DNA of 64,000 bases from Lysinimonas soli (GCF_042655435.1 NZ_JBHSMG010000002.1:620001-684000), one strand, 5' to 3'; positions 25,148 through 33,926 are shown, numbered from the stretch's first letter. Translations and numbers: made by a program. The notes: generated from the sequence alone by a model not told the origin.

Positions 25148-26512
25148 ATGTTCCGAATCACATCTGCCGGACGCCGCGGTCGTCGCGCGGGCGCGGTCGC
25201 GGTGAGTGCGGCGCTCGCCGCGCTCGTCCTCGCCGGCTGCAGCAGCGCCGGCGCCACCGGCGCCGGCTCGTACGGTTTCCCCCAGGCAGCCCAGGACAGC
25301 AAGGCGACCATCACCGTGTGGGCCGACTCCGATCGGGCCGCCGCCGTCACCGCCTTCGAGAAGGCGAATCCCGACGTCAAGGTGAAGGCCGTCACCTACG
25401 ACGGCTCGGCCAACGGCTCCAACTCGTTCCGCACCAAGATGCAGCTGTTCGACCGCTCCGGCAGCGGATGGCCGGATGTCGTGTTCTCGACCCAGAACAA
25501 CGACGCGGCCTGGGCCAGCCAGCCCTCCGGCGGCAAGCAGGCCTTCGCCGCATCGCTGAACGGCGGGCTGGTGCCCTCGTCGACCCTCGACGGCTTCACC
25601 AAGGGCTCGCTTGACCCCTGCACGGTCAACGGCAAGGTGTACTGCCTGCGCAACGACCTGGCGCAGAACGTGCTCTGGTACAACAAGACCCTCATGGACC
25701 AGTTCGGCTACGCGCTGCCCACGACGTGGGAGGAGTACGAGGCCCTGGGCAAGAAGGTGGCCCAGGAGCACCCCGGGTACATCATCGGCGCCGCGGGTGA
25801 CGCCTGGACGCCGGAGGTCTACTTCTGGGCGAGCAAGTGCCAGGCCAACGACATCACCGGGGTCAAGTCGGTGACCGTGAACACCGGCAGCACGGAGTGC
25901 AAGCGGGCCGCGTCGATGCTCGACACGCTGCGCAGCAACGGCACGGTGCCCGTGGTGAGCGTGTTCACCCCGGAGTTCTTGAAGAGCTACACCGGCAAGG
26001 TGCTCATGATTCCCGGCCCGGCCTGGTACGCGGGAGCCATCTTCAACAACAAGGACTCGCTCAACGTGCCGGCGGGCCAGCTCGGCGTCGCCGCTCCGCT
26101 GCCGTGGAAGGGCGAGGATGCGGTCACCGGCGACGTCGGCGGCGGCACCTGGTTCATCAGCAGCCACTCGAAGAACCTGAAGGCCGCGGCCAAGTTCGTG
26201 GAGTTCGTGACCACGGCCGACGACTACCAGGTCGATTCGGCTCCCGGCTACCCGGCCTTCGCCTCCGCGGCGGACAAGTGGGTGAAGAAGCAGGAGTCGA
26301 GCGGCTACTACGCGACGCCGCTGAAGGCCGTGATCGACGCCGCGCCACTGATCTGGAGCGGCTGGGGATCGGGCGTCTACAGCCAGGAGGCCATCTGGGC
26401 CAAGACGATCACCCCCGCGGTCTCGAGCGGCAAGAACATCGTCGACCTCCTGCCGGAATGGCAGACCGCCATCGCCAACCAGGCCAAGGTGAACGGGTAC
26501 ACGGTCAAATAA
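25148..26512 (+). CDS. Sugar ABC importer substrate-binding lipoprotein (sugar-acid cluster)
   Basis: A 454-residue family 1 solute-binding protein. The leader has an Arg-rich start (TSAGRRGRRAGAV), an Ala/Leu core and the lipobox LAGC followed by SSAGATG, so it is a lipoprotein. The mature domain starts with ATITVWADSDRAAAV, and shows VVFSTQNNDAAWA and TWFISSHSKN, the latter typical of CUT1 binders. AAGGA at 25136-25140 precedes the ATG. It opens the rightward operon of permeases and sugar-oxidising enzymes, so the ligand should be the aldose, or an oligomer of it, processed by those enzymes. Confidence 0.92.
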   Translation: MFRITSAGRRGRRAGAVAVSAALAALVLAGCSSAGATGAGSYGFPQAAQDSKATITVWADSDRAAAVTAFEKANPDVKVKAVTYDGSANGSNSFRTKMQLFDRSGSGWPDVVFSTQNNDAAWASQPSGGKQAFAASLNGGLVPSSTLDGFTKGSLDPCTVNGKVYCLRNDLAQNVLWYNKTLMDQFGYALPTTWEEYEALGKKVAQEHPGYIIGAAGDAWTPEVYFWASKCQANDITGVKSVTVNTGSTECKRAASMLDTLRSNGTVPVVSVFTPEFLKSYTGKVLMIPGPAWYAGAIFNNKDSLNVPAGQLGVAAPLPWKGEDAVTGDVGGGTWFISSHSKNLKAAAKFVEFVTTADDYQVDSAPGYPAFASAADKWVKKQESSGYYATPLKAVIDAAPLIWSGWGSGVYSQEAIWAKTITPAVSSGKNIVDLLPEWQTAIANQAKVNGYTVK

Positions 26513-26513
26513 C

Positions 26514-27461
26514 GTGACACTCGCCACACCCCCAGAAGTGCTGACTGCCGGCGCGGGCTCTCCGCGCCGGCAGTCGGCCGGCCGGCCCCGTCGGGGCGCC
26601 GCGACGTCGGCGACGATGAGCTACGTCTTCGTCTCGCCGTACCTGATCCTGATGGTCTTCCTCGGCATCCTCCCGGCCCTGTACGCGGTGGTGCTGGCGT
26701 TCACCGCGGGCGACGGCGGATTCGCGGGCCTGGACAACTTCACCAAGGTGATCGGGGACTTCCGCTTCCTCCCGGCCGTGGTGCACGTCGTGCTGTATCT
26801 CGCGATCTGGCTGGTCGCACTTCTGGTGTTCGTCGTGCTGCTGTCGCTGATCGTCCACTCCATCGCGATCCGCTGGCTGAGCACGGGGCTGCGGCTCGTG
26901 TTCTATCTGCCTGGCGCGCTCGCCGGCGCCTCGAGCGTGCTGCTCTGGCTGTTCGTGCTCGATCCGACGGCGAGCCCGGTCGGCGGGCTGCTGCACGCGA
27001 TCGGATTCAGCAGCTTCCTCAGCGTCATCGTGCCCGCGAACCTGCCCCCGATCTTCGCGATCATCGCCTTCTGGACGGGTGCCGGCGGCTGGATCGTGAT
27101 CATGTACGGCGCGCTCAACAACATCAGCGGCGACGTGATCGAGGCCGCGCGGATCGACGGTGCGAATCGGGTGCAGATCGCGTTGCGCATCCAGTTGCCC
27201 CTGCTGCGCAAGTGGATCGCCTACATGCTGATCATGTCGCTTGCGGCCGGCACGCAGCTGTTCGTCGAACCGCAGCTCCTCTCGCAGGCGAGCAACGCGG
27301 TGGTGCCCAATGACTACTCGCTCAATCAACTCGCCTACCAGTACGCGTTCCAGCAGAACGACTTCAACGGATCCGCAGCCATCTCGCTGCTGCTGCTGGT
27401 CTTCGCGCTGGCGTTGTCCGCCGTCTTCGTGACGCGCGGCGGACTCTTCGAGAGGGACTGA
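26514..27461 (+). CDS. Sugar ABC permease 1 (sugar-acid cluster)
   Basis: A 315-residue MalF/UgpA-type permease with six membrane helices. The GTG start follows the binding-protein stop by one nucleotide. The N-terminus is Arg/Pro-rich and cytoplasmic. The EAA loop reads IEAARIDGANRVQIALRIQL near residue 206. It forms a heterodimeric channel with the next gene product. Confidence 0.92.
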   Translation: MTLATPPEVLTAGAGSPRRQSAGRPRRGAATSATMSYVFVSPYLILMVFLGILPALYAVVLAFTAGDGGFAGLDNFTKVIGDFRFLPAVVHVVLYLAIWLVALLVFVVLLSLIVHSIAIRWLSTGLRLVFYLPGALAGASSVLLWLFVLDPTASPVGGLLHAIGFSSFLSVIVPANLPPIFAIIAFWTGAGGWIVIMYGALNNISGDVIEAARIDGANRVQIALRIQLPLLRKWIAYMLIMSLAAGTQLFVEPQLLSQASNAVVPNDYSLNQLAYQYAFQQNDFNGSAAISLLLLVFALALSAVFVTRGGLFERD

Positions 27462-27463
27462 CC

Positions 27464-28369
27464 ATGACCGCTGTCACCGCGCGCCGACCACTGCGCCCCA
27501 GCCTGACCGGCTGGAGCGGCAGGGCGCTGCTGGGCGTCGTGCTCGCGCTCTTCGTGCTGTTCTTCGCGATCCCCATCGTGTGGCTGCTGCTCGCCGCGGG
27601 CAAGTCGCCCCAGGCGCTCCTCGTCGAGAACCCCTTCGCGCCGGGAACCTTCGGCGACCTCGCGAAGAACTGGAGCCAGCTGTTCGGCTTCGAGGACGGC
27701 GCCGTCACCGGCTGGATCGGCAACTCGGCGCTCTACGCCGGCGGAGCACTGGTCATCACCCTGCTGGCCAGCATCCCGGCGGGCTACGCGCTGGCGCTCA
27801 CCGAGTTCCGGCTGAGACGGATCGTGCTGGTGCTGACCCTCGTGGTGATGCTGATCCCGAACACGGCGCTCGTGCTTCCGATCTTCCTCGAGTTGAACGT
27901 GGTCGGCCTGATCGGCAATCCGCTGTCGGTGATCCTGCCGATGTCGTTCTTCCCGTTCGGCGTGTACCTCACCTACATCTACTTCTCGACGAGCATCCCG
28001 CGCGACCTGCTCGCCGCCGCCCGGATCGACGGCTGCAGCGAGCTGCAGGTGTTCCTGCGGGTCGCGTTGCCGCTGGCCGCTCCGATCGTCGCCCTGGTCG
28101 CGTTCTTCAGCTTCGTGCAGAACTGGAACAACTTCTTCCTGCCCTTCGTGATGCTGCCCTCGAGCGACGGCTACCCCGTGCAGGTCGGACTCACCTCGCT
28201 GCTGGCGTCGACGCCCGCGTTCAACCCGAGCTCGGCGGGCGCCCAGTCGGTGCAGTTGCCGACCCTCGCCCTCGCGACGATCGTCTCGGTGCTTCCCGTC
28301 CTGATCGTCTTCCTGTTCTCCCAGCGCTTCCTGGTGACGGGGATGACAGCAGGAGGGACCAAGGAATGA
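27464..28369 (+). CDS. Sugar ABC permease 2 (sugar-acid cluster)
   Basis: A 301-residue MalG/UgpE-type permease. Six membrane helices are visible, with the EAA loop DLLAAARIDGCSELQVFLRV near residue 183. It begins 2 nt after permease 1. As for the other two CUT1 importers in this window, no ATPase gene is present, which suggests one shared ATPase encoded elsewhere. Confidence 0.92.
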   Translation: MTAVTARRPLRPSLTGWSGRALLGVVLALFVLFFAIPIVWLLLAAGKSPQALLVENPFAPGTFGDLAKNWSQLFGFEDGAVTGWIGNSALYAGGALVITLLASIPAGYALALTEFRLRRIVLVLTLVVMLIPNTALVLPIFLELNVVGLIGNPLSVILPMSFFPFGVYLTYIYFSTSIPRDLLAAARIDGCSELQVFLRVALPLAAPIVALVAFFSFVQNWNNFFLPFVMLPSSDGYPVQVGLTSLLASTPAFNPSSAGAQSVQLPTLALATIVSVLPVLIVFLFSQRFLVTGMTAGGTKE

Positions 28370-28397
28370 CCCGCCACCACCCCGAGGAGGACCGACC

Positions 28398-29579
28398 GTG
28401 AAGGTCACCGGATACCGAAGCCTGACCACCGTGCACGAGAGGGGTCGGCTCACCGGCGACGTGAACGGCGTGCTGGACGGCGACAGCCCCGAGGTCTCGG
28501 TGCTGATCCTCGAGACCGACAGCGGCCTCGAGGGCATCGGCCTGGGACCGCACGCCGACATCGATCGGGTCTTCGGCGCCGTGATCGGCGAAGACCCGCG
28601 CGCGGTCACGGCCATCTACGACCGGATGCTCTCGCGCGTCTTCAAGACCGGGCACGCCGGTTCGGTGTTCGGCGCGATCGGCGCGATCGACATGGCCCTC
28701 TGGGACCTGAAGGCGAAGATGGCGCAGGAGCCGCTCTGGCGCACCCTCGGCGGGCGCGACCGGTTCGTTCCCGGCTACGCCTCGGGGCTCGAGATCGCCC
28801 TCGACGACGACGCCGTCGTGGCGCTCTACGAGCAGTTCGCCGATCGCGGCTTCGTGGCGGCGAAGGTCAAGGGCGGCCGCGACCTCGATCACGATCTCGG
28901 GCGTCTTGAGGCGGTCCGCGGCGTGATGGCACGCAACTCGACGCATCCGGCGATGATGTTCGACGCGAACGAGGCCTGGAACCGCACGCAGGCCATCCGC
29001 TTCGTCTCGGCGATCGAGGAGCGTCTCGAGCTGACCTGGATCGAGGAGCCGGTGCGGCGCTGGGATGCGGCGGGGCTCGCGAAGGTCGGGGCCGGCGTCC
29101 GTGCTGCGGTCGCGACGGGCGAGAACCTCACGGGACTCGATCAGTACCGCCCCCTGCTCGCCGCGAACGCGGTCGACATCGTGCAGGTCGGCAACGTCTG
29201 GGGCATCACCAACTTCCTGCGCGTGGCCGCCGTGGCGCACAGCCACGATCTTCCGGTGAGCCCGGTGACCTACAACGGGAACCCCCTGGCGCACGCCGCC
29301 GTGGCGGTGCCGAACCACCTGATCTTCGAGGTGCAGGACCTGACCTTCCCGCTCGGCCTCGCCGTCGATCAGCAGTTCGCCGATGGCGGCATCGTGCTCG
29401 GCGACGAGCCCGGTCTCGGCTACCGGGTGGACGAGGAGGCGATCCGGGCGGCGGGCGCGACGCGGCCGGCTGAGGCATCCGGTCCGCACGTGCGTCCGGA
29501 TCGGGCCGGGCTCCGCTACGTGCCGGAGGCGTCGCCGGGGCACCAGCTCAAGTTCGCGATCGGGGGAGCGTCGTCGTGA
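28398..29579 (+). CDS. Enolase-superfamily sugar-acid dehydratase (mandelate racemase/muconate lactonizing family)
   Basis: A 393-residue MR/MLE protein starting at GTG with GAGGAGG eight nt upstream. The N-terminal capping domain is followed by a barrel with Lys156-Val-Lys158 (KxK base) and metal ligands Asp189 (FDANEAWN), Glu216/217 (WIEEP) and Glu242 (ATGENL). The positions where mandelate-racemase-group enzymes carry the Asp and His of the second catalytic dyad read Gly in IVQVGN and Val/Thr in PVSPVTYNGN, so the usual dyad seems absent. The context suggests dehydration of an aldonate to a 2-keto-3-deoxy acid. The substrate could be L-fuconate-, galactonate- or arabinonate-like; sequence alone does not decide. 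Confidence 0.82.
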   Translation: MKVTGYRSLTTVHERGRLTGDVNGVLDGDSPEVSVLILETDSGLEGIGLGPHADIDRVFGAVIGEDPRAVTAIYDRMLSRVFKTGHAGSVFGAIGAIDMALWDLKAKMAQEPLWRTLGGRDRFVPGYASGLEIALDDDAVVALYEQFADRGFVAAKVKGGRDLDHDLGRLEAVRGVMARNSTHPAMMFDANEAWNRTQAIRFVSAIEERLELTWIEEPVRRWDAAGLAKVGAGVRAAVATGENLTGLDQYRPLLAANAVDIVQVGNVWGITNFLRVAAVAHSHDLPVSPVTYNGNPLAHAAVAVPNHLIFEVQDLTFPLGLAVDQQFADGGIVLGDEPGLGYRVDEEAIRAAGATRPAEASGPHVRPDRAGLRYVPEASPGHQLKFAIGGASS

Positions 29580-29917
29580 CGGACTCACCGGTCGAGCGGC
29601 ACGCGCTGATCGTCGGCGTGCGACCCGAGCTGCGCGACGAGTACCTGCGATTGCATGCCGCCGTCTGGCCGCAGGTCGAGCAGACCCTGAGCGCGTGCCA
29701 CGTCACCAATTACTCGATCTTCATCGTCGAGCACACCCTCGTCGCGTACTACGAGTACACCGGCACGGATCACGACGCCGACATGGCGCGCATCGCCGAG
29801 GACCCGGTGACGCGGGAGTGGTGGACGCACACCGATCCCTGTCAGGTGCGCATCGCGCCCGAGACGGTTCCCGGCGCCCTCTGGCAGCCACTCGAGGAGA
29901 TCTGGCACCTGGCATGA
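29576..29917 (+). CDS. L-rhamnose mutarotase-family protein (RhaM/YiiL-like)
   Basis: A 113-residue protein of the RhaM family (usual length about 104-115), which catalyses alpha/beta anomer exchange of 6-deoxyhexoses or related aldoses. Typical features are the early RPELRDEYLRLHAAVWPQV, the NYSIFI strand, the YYEYTG segment and the C-terminal EIWHL. The GTG start overlaps the dehydratase stop by 4 nt and its stop overlaps the next start by 4 nt. A mutarotase beside an aldose 1-dehydrogenase makes sense because the dehydrogenase accepts one anomer only. Confidence 0.87.
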   Translation: MTDSPVERHALIVGVRPELRDEYLRLHAAVWPQVEQTLSACHVTNYSIFIVEHTLVAYYEYTGTDHDADMARIAEDPVTREWWTHTDPCQVRIAPETVPGALWQPLEEIWHLA

Positions 29918-30753
29918 TCGGGTCCGTGGACGCGCACGTGCACCTGTGGAACCGGCGCACCGATCCGCAGCCATGGATCGACCCCGTGTCGATGGCCGCG
30001 ATCGACCGTGACTTCGGGGCCTCCGAGCTGGATGCCATGCTCTCGACGGTCGGCGTCGAGCGCGCGGTCGTCGTGCAGTCGAGCAACAGCGCGGCCGAGA
30101 CCGCGAGGTTGCTCGCGATCGACGACGCGAGGATCGCCGGCGTGGTCGGTTGGCTGGATCTGACCGCCGACGTCCCGGCGCAACTGGCGGGCATGGGGGA
30201 GCGCGACCGGATGCCGGGCATCCGGCACCTCGTGCACATCGACCCCGACCCCGAGTGGTTGGGGCGCGGCGAGGTGGCACGCGGTCTCGGGCACCTGGCA
30301 TCGGCCGGGCTGTCGTTCGATCTGGTGGTGCGCTGGTGGCAGCTGCCGCTGGCGGCACGGGTCGCGGCCGAGCATCCGTCGCTCACCTTCGTGCTCGATC
30401 ATCTCGGCGGCCCGCCGCTCGACGGCGGCGACGATCTGCCCGCCTGGGAGGCTGCGCTGCGAGCGCTCGCGGAGCGACCCAATGTCGTCGCCAAACTCTC
30501 GGGCCTCGGCGGCGCCCTGGGGCGCTCGGACTGGACCGTCGACGACCTCGCCCCGGTGGTCGAGGCGGCGATCTCGTCGTTCGGGGCGAGCAGGCTCATG
30601 TACGGGTCGGACTGGCCGCTCGTCGAGCTCACCGGGGGCGCGCGCCGCTGGCACGAGGCCGTCACGCGGGTGACGGCCGGGATGTCGCCCGCCGAGACCG
30701 ACGCGATCACGGGCGGAACCGCGTGTCGCGTCTACCGGATCGAGCCTGCATGA
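29914..30753 (+). CDS. Amidohydrolase-family lactonase (L-fuconolactonase-like)
   Basis: A 279-residue amidohydrolase of the COG3618 group, which includes L-fuconolactonase and other sugar lactonases. It opens with VDAHVHLW, keeps FVLDHLGGPP (about 163) and ends with YGSDWPLVELTGG and the C-terminal NTAxRxYxL-like element read as GGTACRVYRI. It should open an aldonolactone made by the AKR encoded next. The ATG overlaps the mutarotase stop by 4 nt; its own stop overlaps the AKR start by 4 nt. The substrate is inferred from family and context. Confidence 0.86.
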   Translation: MIGSVDAHVHLWNRRTDPQPWIDPVSMAAIDRDFGASELDAMLSTVGVERAVVVQSSNSAAETARLLAIDDARIAGVVGWLDLTADVPAQLAGMGERDRMPGIRHLVHIDPDPEWLGRGEVARGLGHLASAGLSFDLVVRWWQLPLAARVAAEHPSLTFVLDHLGGPPLDGGDDLPAWEAALRALAERPNVVAKLSGLGGALGRSDWTVDDLAPVVEAAISSFGASRLMYGSDWPLVELTGGARRWHEAVTRVTAGMSPAETDAITGGTACRVYRIEPA

Positions 30754-31772
30754 GACTCGGGAGCAGCCTGGCCGCCGGCGTGCCGCCGCTTCCCTTCCTG
30801 GGCTTCGGCGGAGCCCCGATCGGCAACCTGCGCACGGCCGTGACGGATGCGGAGGCGACAGCGGCGATCCGGCGGGCGTGGGATCGCGGCATCCGCTACT
30901 TCGACACGGCCCCGCATTACGGACTCGGCCTCTCGGAGCGACGCCTCGGCGAGGTGCTGCCCGGCCTGCCGCGCACGCAGCTGGTGCTGTCGACCAAGAT
31001 CGGTCGGCTCATCGTGCCCAACCCGCACCCTGCCGACCAGGACGACGACGGCTTCGCGGTGCCGGGTGACCTCACCCGGGTCTGGGACTTCTCGCTCCCC
31101 GGTGCGGAGCGCTCCCTCGCCGAAAGCCTCGAGCGCCTGCGGGTGGATGCCGTCGACATCGCCTTCGTCCACGACCCCGATCAGGCCGGGCCGGGTGCCC
31201 TCGAGGAGGGCGTCCGCTCGCTCGCGGCCCTGAAGCAGGCGGGAGCTGTGCGGGCGATCGGCGTCGGCACGAACTCGACGAGCGGGCTCGCGGAGCTGAT
31301 CGGCAACGGCTCGATCGACGTCATCATGCTCGCGAACCGCTACACGCTGGTCGAGCATTCCGCTCTCGAAACCGTGCTCGATCCCGCCGCGCGAGCCGGG
31401 GTTCCCGTCATCGCCGTCGGGATCTACGGGACCGGATTGCTGGCGACCGCCCGGCCGACCCCGGACGCGAGCTACGAGCACCGCCCGGCCGATGCCGAAA
31501 TCGTCCGGCGGGCTCATGCGCTCGCCGAGATCTGCGAATCGCACGGCGTGGAGCTGCCCGCCGCGGCGCTGGCCTTCCCGATGCTCCATCCGGCCGTCGC
31601 CGGAGTCGTCGTGGGCATGCGGTCGGCGCGGGAGGTCGACGAGAACGTGGATCGGGCCGAGGTCGACATCCCCGCAGCTCTGTGGAGCGATCTCGCGGCC
31701 GAGGGGCTCATCCCGCCCGGCGCGGTCCGCTCGCTCGAAGTCGCCGAGGGGAAGGCCTCGAACCCGCGCTGA
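30750..31772 (+). CDS. Aldo/keto reductase, probable aldose 1-dehydrogenase (L-fucose/D-threo-aldose type)
   Basis: A 340-residue AKR. The catalytic set is visible: Asp and Tyr in RYFDTAPHYG (about 50-59), Lys in LSTKIGR and His in AFVHDPD. The sequence PHYGLGLSERRLGEVL and the DDDGF-rich insertion are typical of the L-fucose dehydrogenase / D-threo-aldose 1-dehydrogenase and pyridoxal 4-dehydrogenase group. It should oxidise an aldopyranose at C1 to the lactone with NAD(P). It is the last gene of the rightward operon and is convergent with the GntR gene 24 bp away. Confidence 0.87.
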   Translation: MRLGSSLAAGVPPLPFLGFGGAPIGNLRTAVTDAEATAAIRRAWDRGIRYFDTAPHYGLGLSERRLGEVLPGLPRTQLVLSTKIGRLIVPNPHPADQDDDGFAVPGDLTRVWDFSLPGAERSLAESLERLRVDAVDIAFVHDPDQAGPGALEEGVRSLAALKQAGAVRAIGVGTNSTSGLAELIGNGSIDVIMLANRYTLVEHSALETVLDPAARAGVPVIAVGIYGTGLLATARPTPDASYEHRPADAEIVRRAHALAEICESHGVELPAAALAFPMLHPAVAGVVVGMRSAREVDENVDRAEVDIPAALWSDLAAEGLIPPGAVRSLEVAEGKASNPR

Positions 31773-31796
31773 GGCCGGGCCCCGAGGCCGGCGAGG

Positions 31797-32558
31797 TCAG
31801 GCTCTGCGCGACTCGCGTCGAGTGGGGAACCTGCGCCGTTGCCAGGCGACCTCGATGTGGTCGCGCATGGCCTTCTCAGCCGACGGCACATCCTTCGCGG
31901 TGATCGCCTCGACGACCCGCGAATGCTCCTCGAGGGTGAGCCGGAACGCCCCTTCGTGCCCCATGCCCTGATAACGGGCGCTGTCGAGGGCGCGTCGGTA
32001 CAGGCTCTTCGCGATGTTCTCGGCGAGACGATTCTGCGACAGCTCCATCAGGGTGATGTGGAACAGGAAGTCGGCATGGCGGAACGCATCGCTGTCGTGC
32101 TCGGTCTCACGCATGGCCGTCAGCGCGTGTTCGATGCGGAGCAGTTCGTCGTCGGTGCGCCGTGCCGCGACCACGCCCGCCATCAGCGACTCCAGGCTGC
32201 TGCGCACGACCGTCAGCTCGTCGAGGATCCCCAACGACTGGTCGTTGTCGATGAGCGCCGAGAGCACGACGGGGTCGAGGATGTTCCAGCTGCCCGACCG
32301 GGCCACCTGCGTGCCGCGGCCCTGTGCCACGATCACGAGGCCCTTCTCTTCGAGCCGTTTGATCGACTCTCGCAGCACCGTGCGGCTCACTCCGAAGTGC
32401 TCGCTGAGCGGACCCTCTGGCGGGAGCAGCTGGCCTTCGTGGAGTTGACCGGTCACGATCAGCTCCACGAGCTCGCTCACGACGGCGACGCCGAGCCGCC
32501 GGGAGAGCAGCCGAGGCGGAAAGCTGGGACTCGCCGCGCTGACCGGATCCAGGGACAT
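31797..32558 (-). CDS. GntR-family regulator, FadR/FCD subfamily
   Basis: A 253-residue GntR protein. The winged HTH spans about residues 18-85 (LPPEGPLSEHFGVSRTVLRESIKRLEEKGLV) and the all-helical FCD effector domain follows with metal-type residues in DAFRHADFLFHITL and the late LEEHSRVVEAI. FCD regulators commonly sense sugar acids or organic acids. It faces the sugar-acid operon end to end, so it is the best local candidate to respond to an intermediate of that pathway. A TACAGT element 6 nt before the ATG suggests a possible leaderless transcript, with low certainty. Confidence 0.92.
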   Translation of the reverse strand: MSLDPVSAASPSFPPRLLSRRLGVAVVSELVELIVTGQLHEGQLLPPEGPLSEHFGVSRTVLRESIKRLEEKGLVIVAQGRGTQVARSGSWNILDPVVLSALIDNDQSLGILDELTVVRSSLESLMAGVVAARRTDDELLRIEHALTAMRETEHDSDAFRHADFLFHITLMELSQNRLAENIAKSLYRRALDSARYQGMGHEGAFRLTLEEHSRVVEAITAKDVPSAEKAMRDHIEVAWQRRRFPTRRESRRA

Positions 32559-32627
32559 AGATGAACTGTAGCCAGATGTCGGTCCGGGCGGAGTCTTCTG
32601 GCACGAGCCGCCCGAGGTCGTTTGCCC

Positions 32628-33722
32628 TCAGCCGACGACCTGGATGCGCCCCAGCCGGGCGGCCGCCTCGTCCCGGGCAGCGGAGGTCGAGGTCAACCCG
32701 GTCATGATCGACTGGCGCTCGATGACGGGCATCGGCACCAGCCGTTCGAGAGGAGTCTGCCCCCGGTCTCCCGCGAGAAGCAGGCGCACCGCTTCTTGAC
32801 CCATCTGCTCGTGGGGCAGCGCAACGGTCGTGAGTCCGGGCCGCAGATATGCAGCGAGTTCGTCGTTGTCGAAGGACACCACCGAGACGTCGCGGCCCGC
32901 GCCGAGGTGATGGTCGGCGAGCGCCTGATAGGCGCCGAACGCGAGCCGGTCGTTCATACACAGCAAGGCGCGCACGTCGTCGCGACGATCGAGCAGGGCC
33001 ATGGTCGCGGCGTACCCGTTGGACGGCTCCCACTCCCAGCAGGACTCCTCGGCGACGAACTCGAGCCCGAGGTGCCGCATCTCATCGCGGATGCCGCGCA
33101 CCCGCCTCGCCACGGTCTCGGATCGGAAGAGATCCTTCTCGACCTCGTCGTTCTGGCCGATGATCGCGATCCCGTCGCTGTGGCCCGCGGAGACGAGCAG
33201 GTCGACCGCCGAGCGGCCGCCGCGCTCCTCGTCGGGGAGCACGGAGGTCGGGTAATGCTTGTTCGTGGCATTGAGCATGACCACGGGGGTGGACGCGGGG
33301 AGGTCGGGCAGGTACAGCTCGCGGGCACGCATGGTGGCGAAGACGATGCCGTCCACTTGCCGGTCAAGGGCCGCCTCGATGGCCTCGTTCTCGCGAGCGG
33401 GCTCGCCTCCGGTCTCGAGCACCAGCATGACGTGGCCCGAGGTCTCGGCCTCTTCGAGTGCTCCGCGGATCAGGCCGCTCGCGAAGCGAGTCGTCGCGAC
33501 GACGTCGGAGATGAACGCGATCGTGAATGAGCGATCGGTTCTGAGAGCTCGCGCTCCGATGTTGGGCCGGTACCCCAGCTCACTCGCCGCCGCGTTCACC
33601 CGAGCGTGCGCGTCGGCCGACAACCGGGTGTCCGGCCGGCCGTTGAGGATCATGGACGCGGCCGTGGGCGATACTCCAGCACGCCGCGCGACCTCGGCCA
33701 AGGTCACTCGCCTGGCTCTCAC
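32628..33722 (-). CDS. LacI-family regulator of the GH-J/EstB cluster
   Basis: A 364-residue LacI/GalR protein with GTG start. The HTH reads VTLAEVARRAGVSPTAASMILNGRP, followed by ELGYRPNIGARALRT, and a type I periplasmic-binding sensor domain (IAFISDVVATTRFASG; late VSVVSFDNDELAAYLRPGLTTVALP). It is divergent from an ABC importer preceded by a perfect 20-bp palindrome at 33829-33848, which is its likely operator. The effector is unknown and should be the imported sugar or its product. Confidence 0.92.
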   Translation of the reverse strand: MRARRVTLAEVARRAGVSPTAASMILNGRPDTRLSADAHARVNAAASELGYRPNIGARALRTDRSFTIAFISDVVATTRFASGLIRGALEEAETSGHVMLVLETGGEPARENEAIEAALDRQVDGIVFATMRARELYLPDLPASTPVVMLNATNKHYPTSVLPDEERGGRSAVDLLVSAGHSDGIAIIGQNDEVEKDLFRSETVARRVRGIRDEMRHLGLEFVAEESCWEWEPSNGYAATMALLDRRDDVRALLCMNDRLAFGAYQALADHHLGAGRDVSVVSFDNDELAAYLRPGLTTVALPHEQMGQEAVRLLLAGDRGQTPLERLVPMPVIERQSIMTGLTSTSAARDEAAARLGRIQVVG

Positions 33723-33794
33723 GGCATCACCTCATTGCTTCTCTCAGCGAGCAGCGTAGCCGCTGGCGCGTGCGGGCTCTGCATCGGGCGGGAC

Positions 33795-33827
33795 TTGACA
33801 TCCGGCTGCACGAGGCGGCAGTATTCA
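33795..33827 (+). promoter_or_regulatory. Possible promoter of the GH-J/EstB operon
   Basis: A consensus -35 TTGACA occurs at 33795-33800. The best spaced -10 is weak (CAGTAT at 33819-33824, 18-bp spacer); TATTCA at 33822-33827 is more AT-rich but 21 bp away. The palindromic operator begins one nucleotide later, at the expected transcription start. Confidence 0.45.
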
Positions 33828-33828
33828 G

Positions 33829-33848
33829 GTGCTAAACCCATTTAGCAC
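33829..33848. promoter_or_regulatory. Perfect LacI-type operator palindrome
   Basis: GTGCTAAA (33829-33836), a CCCA spacer and TTTAGCAC (33841-33848) form a perfect 20-bp inverted repeat. It lies just after the TTGACA promoter and about 80 nt before the importer start, with the LacI gene divergent. The position would block transcription initiation. The TAAA/TTTA core is like that of many LacI-family sites. Confidence 0.75.
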
Positions 33849-33926
33849 TCGGGAAAACCGCGCCAACAGCTGTTTCGGGTGGATCTCGCGCCCTTGCATC
33901 AGCCCACGACAAAGGAGTCACATCAC

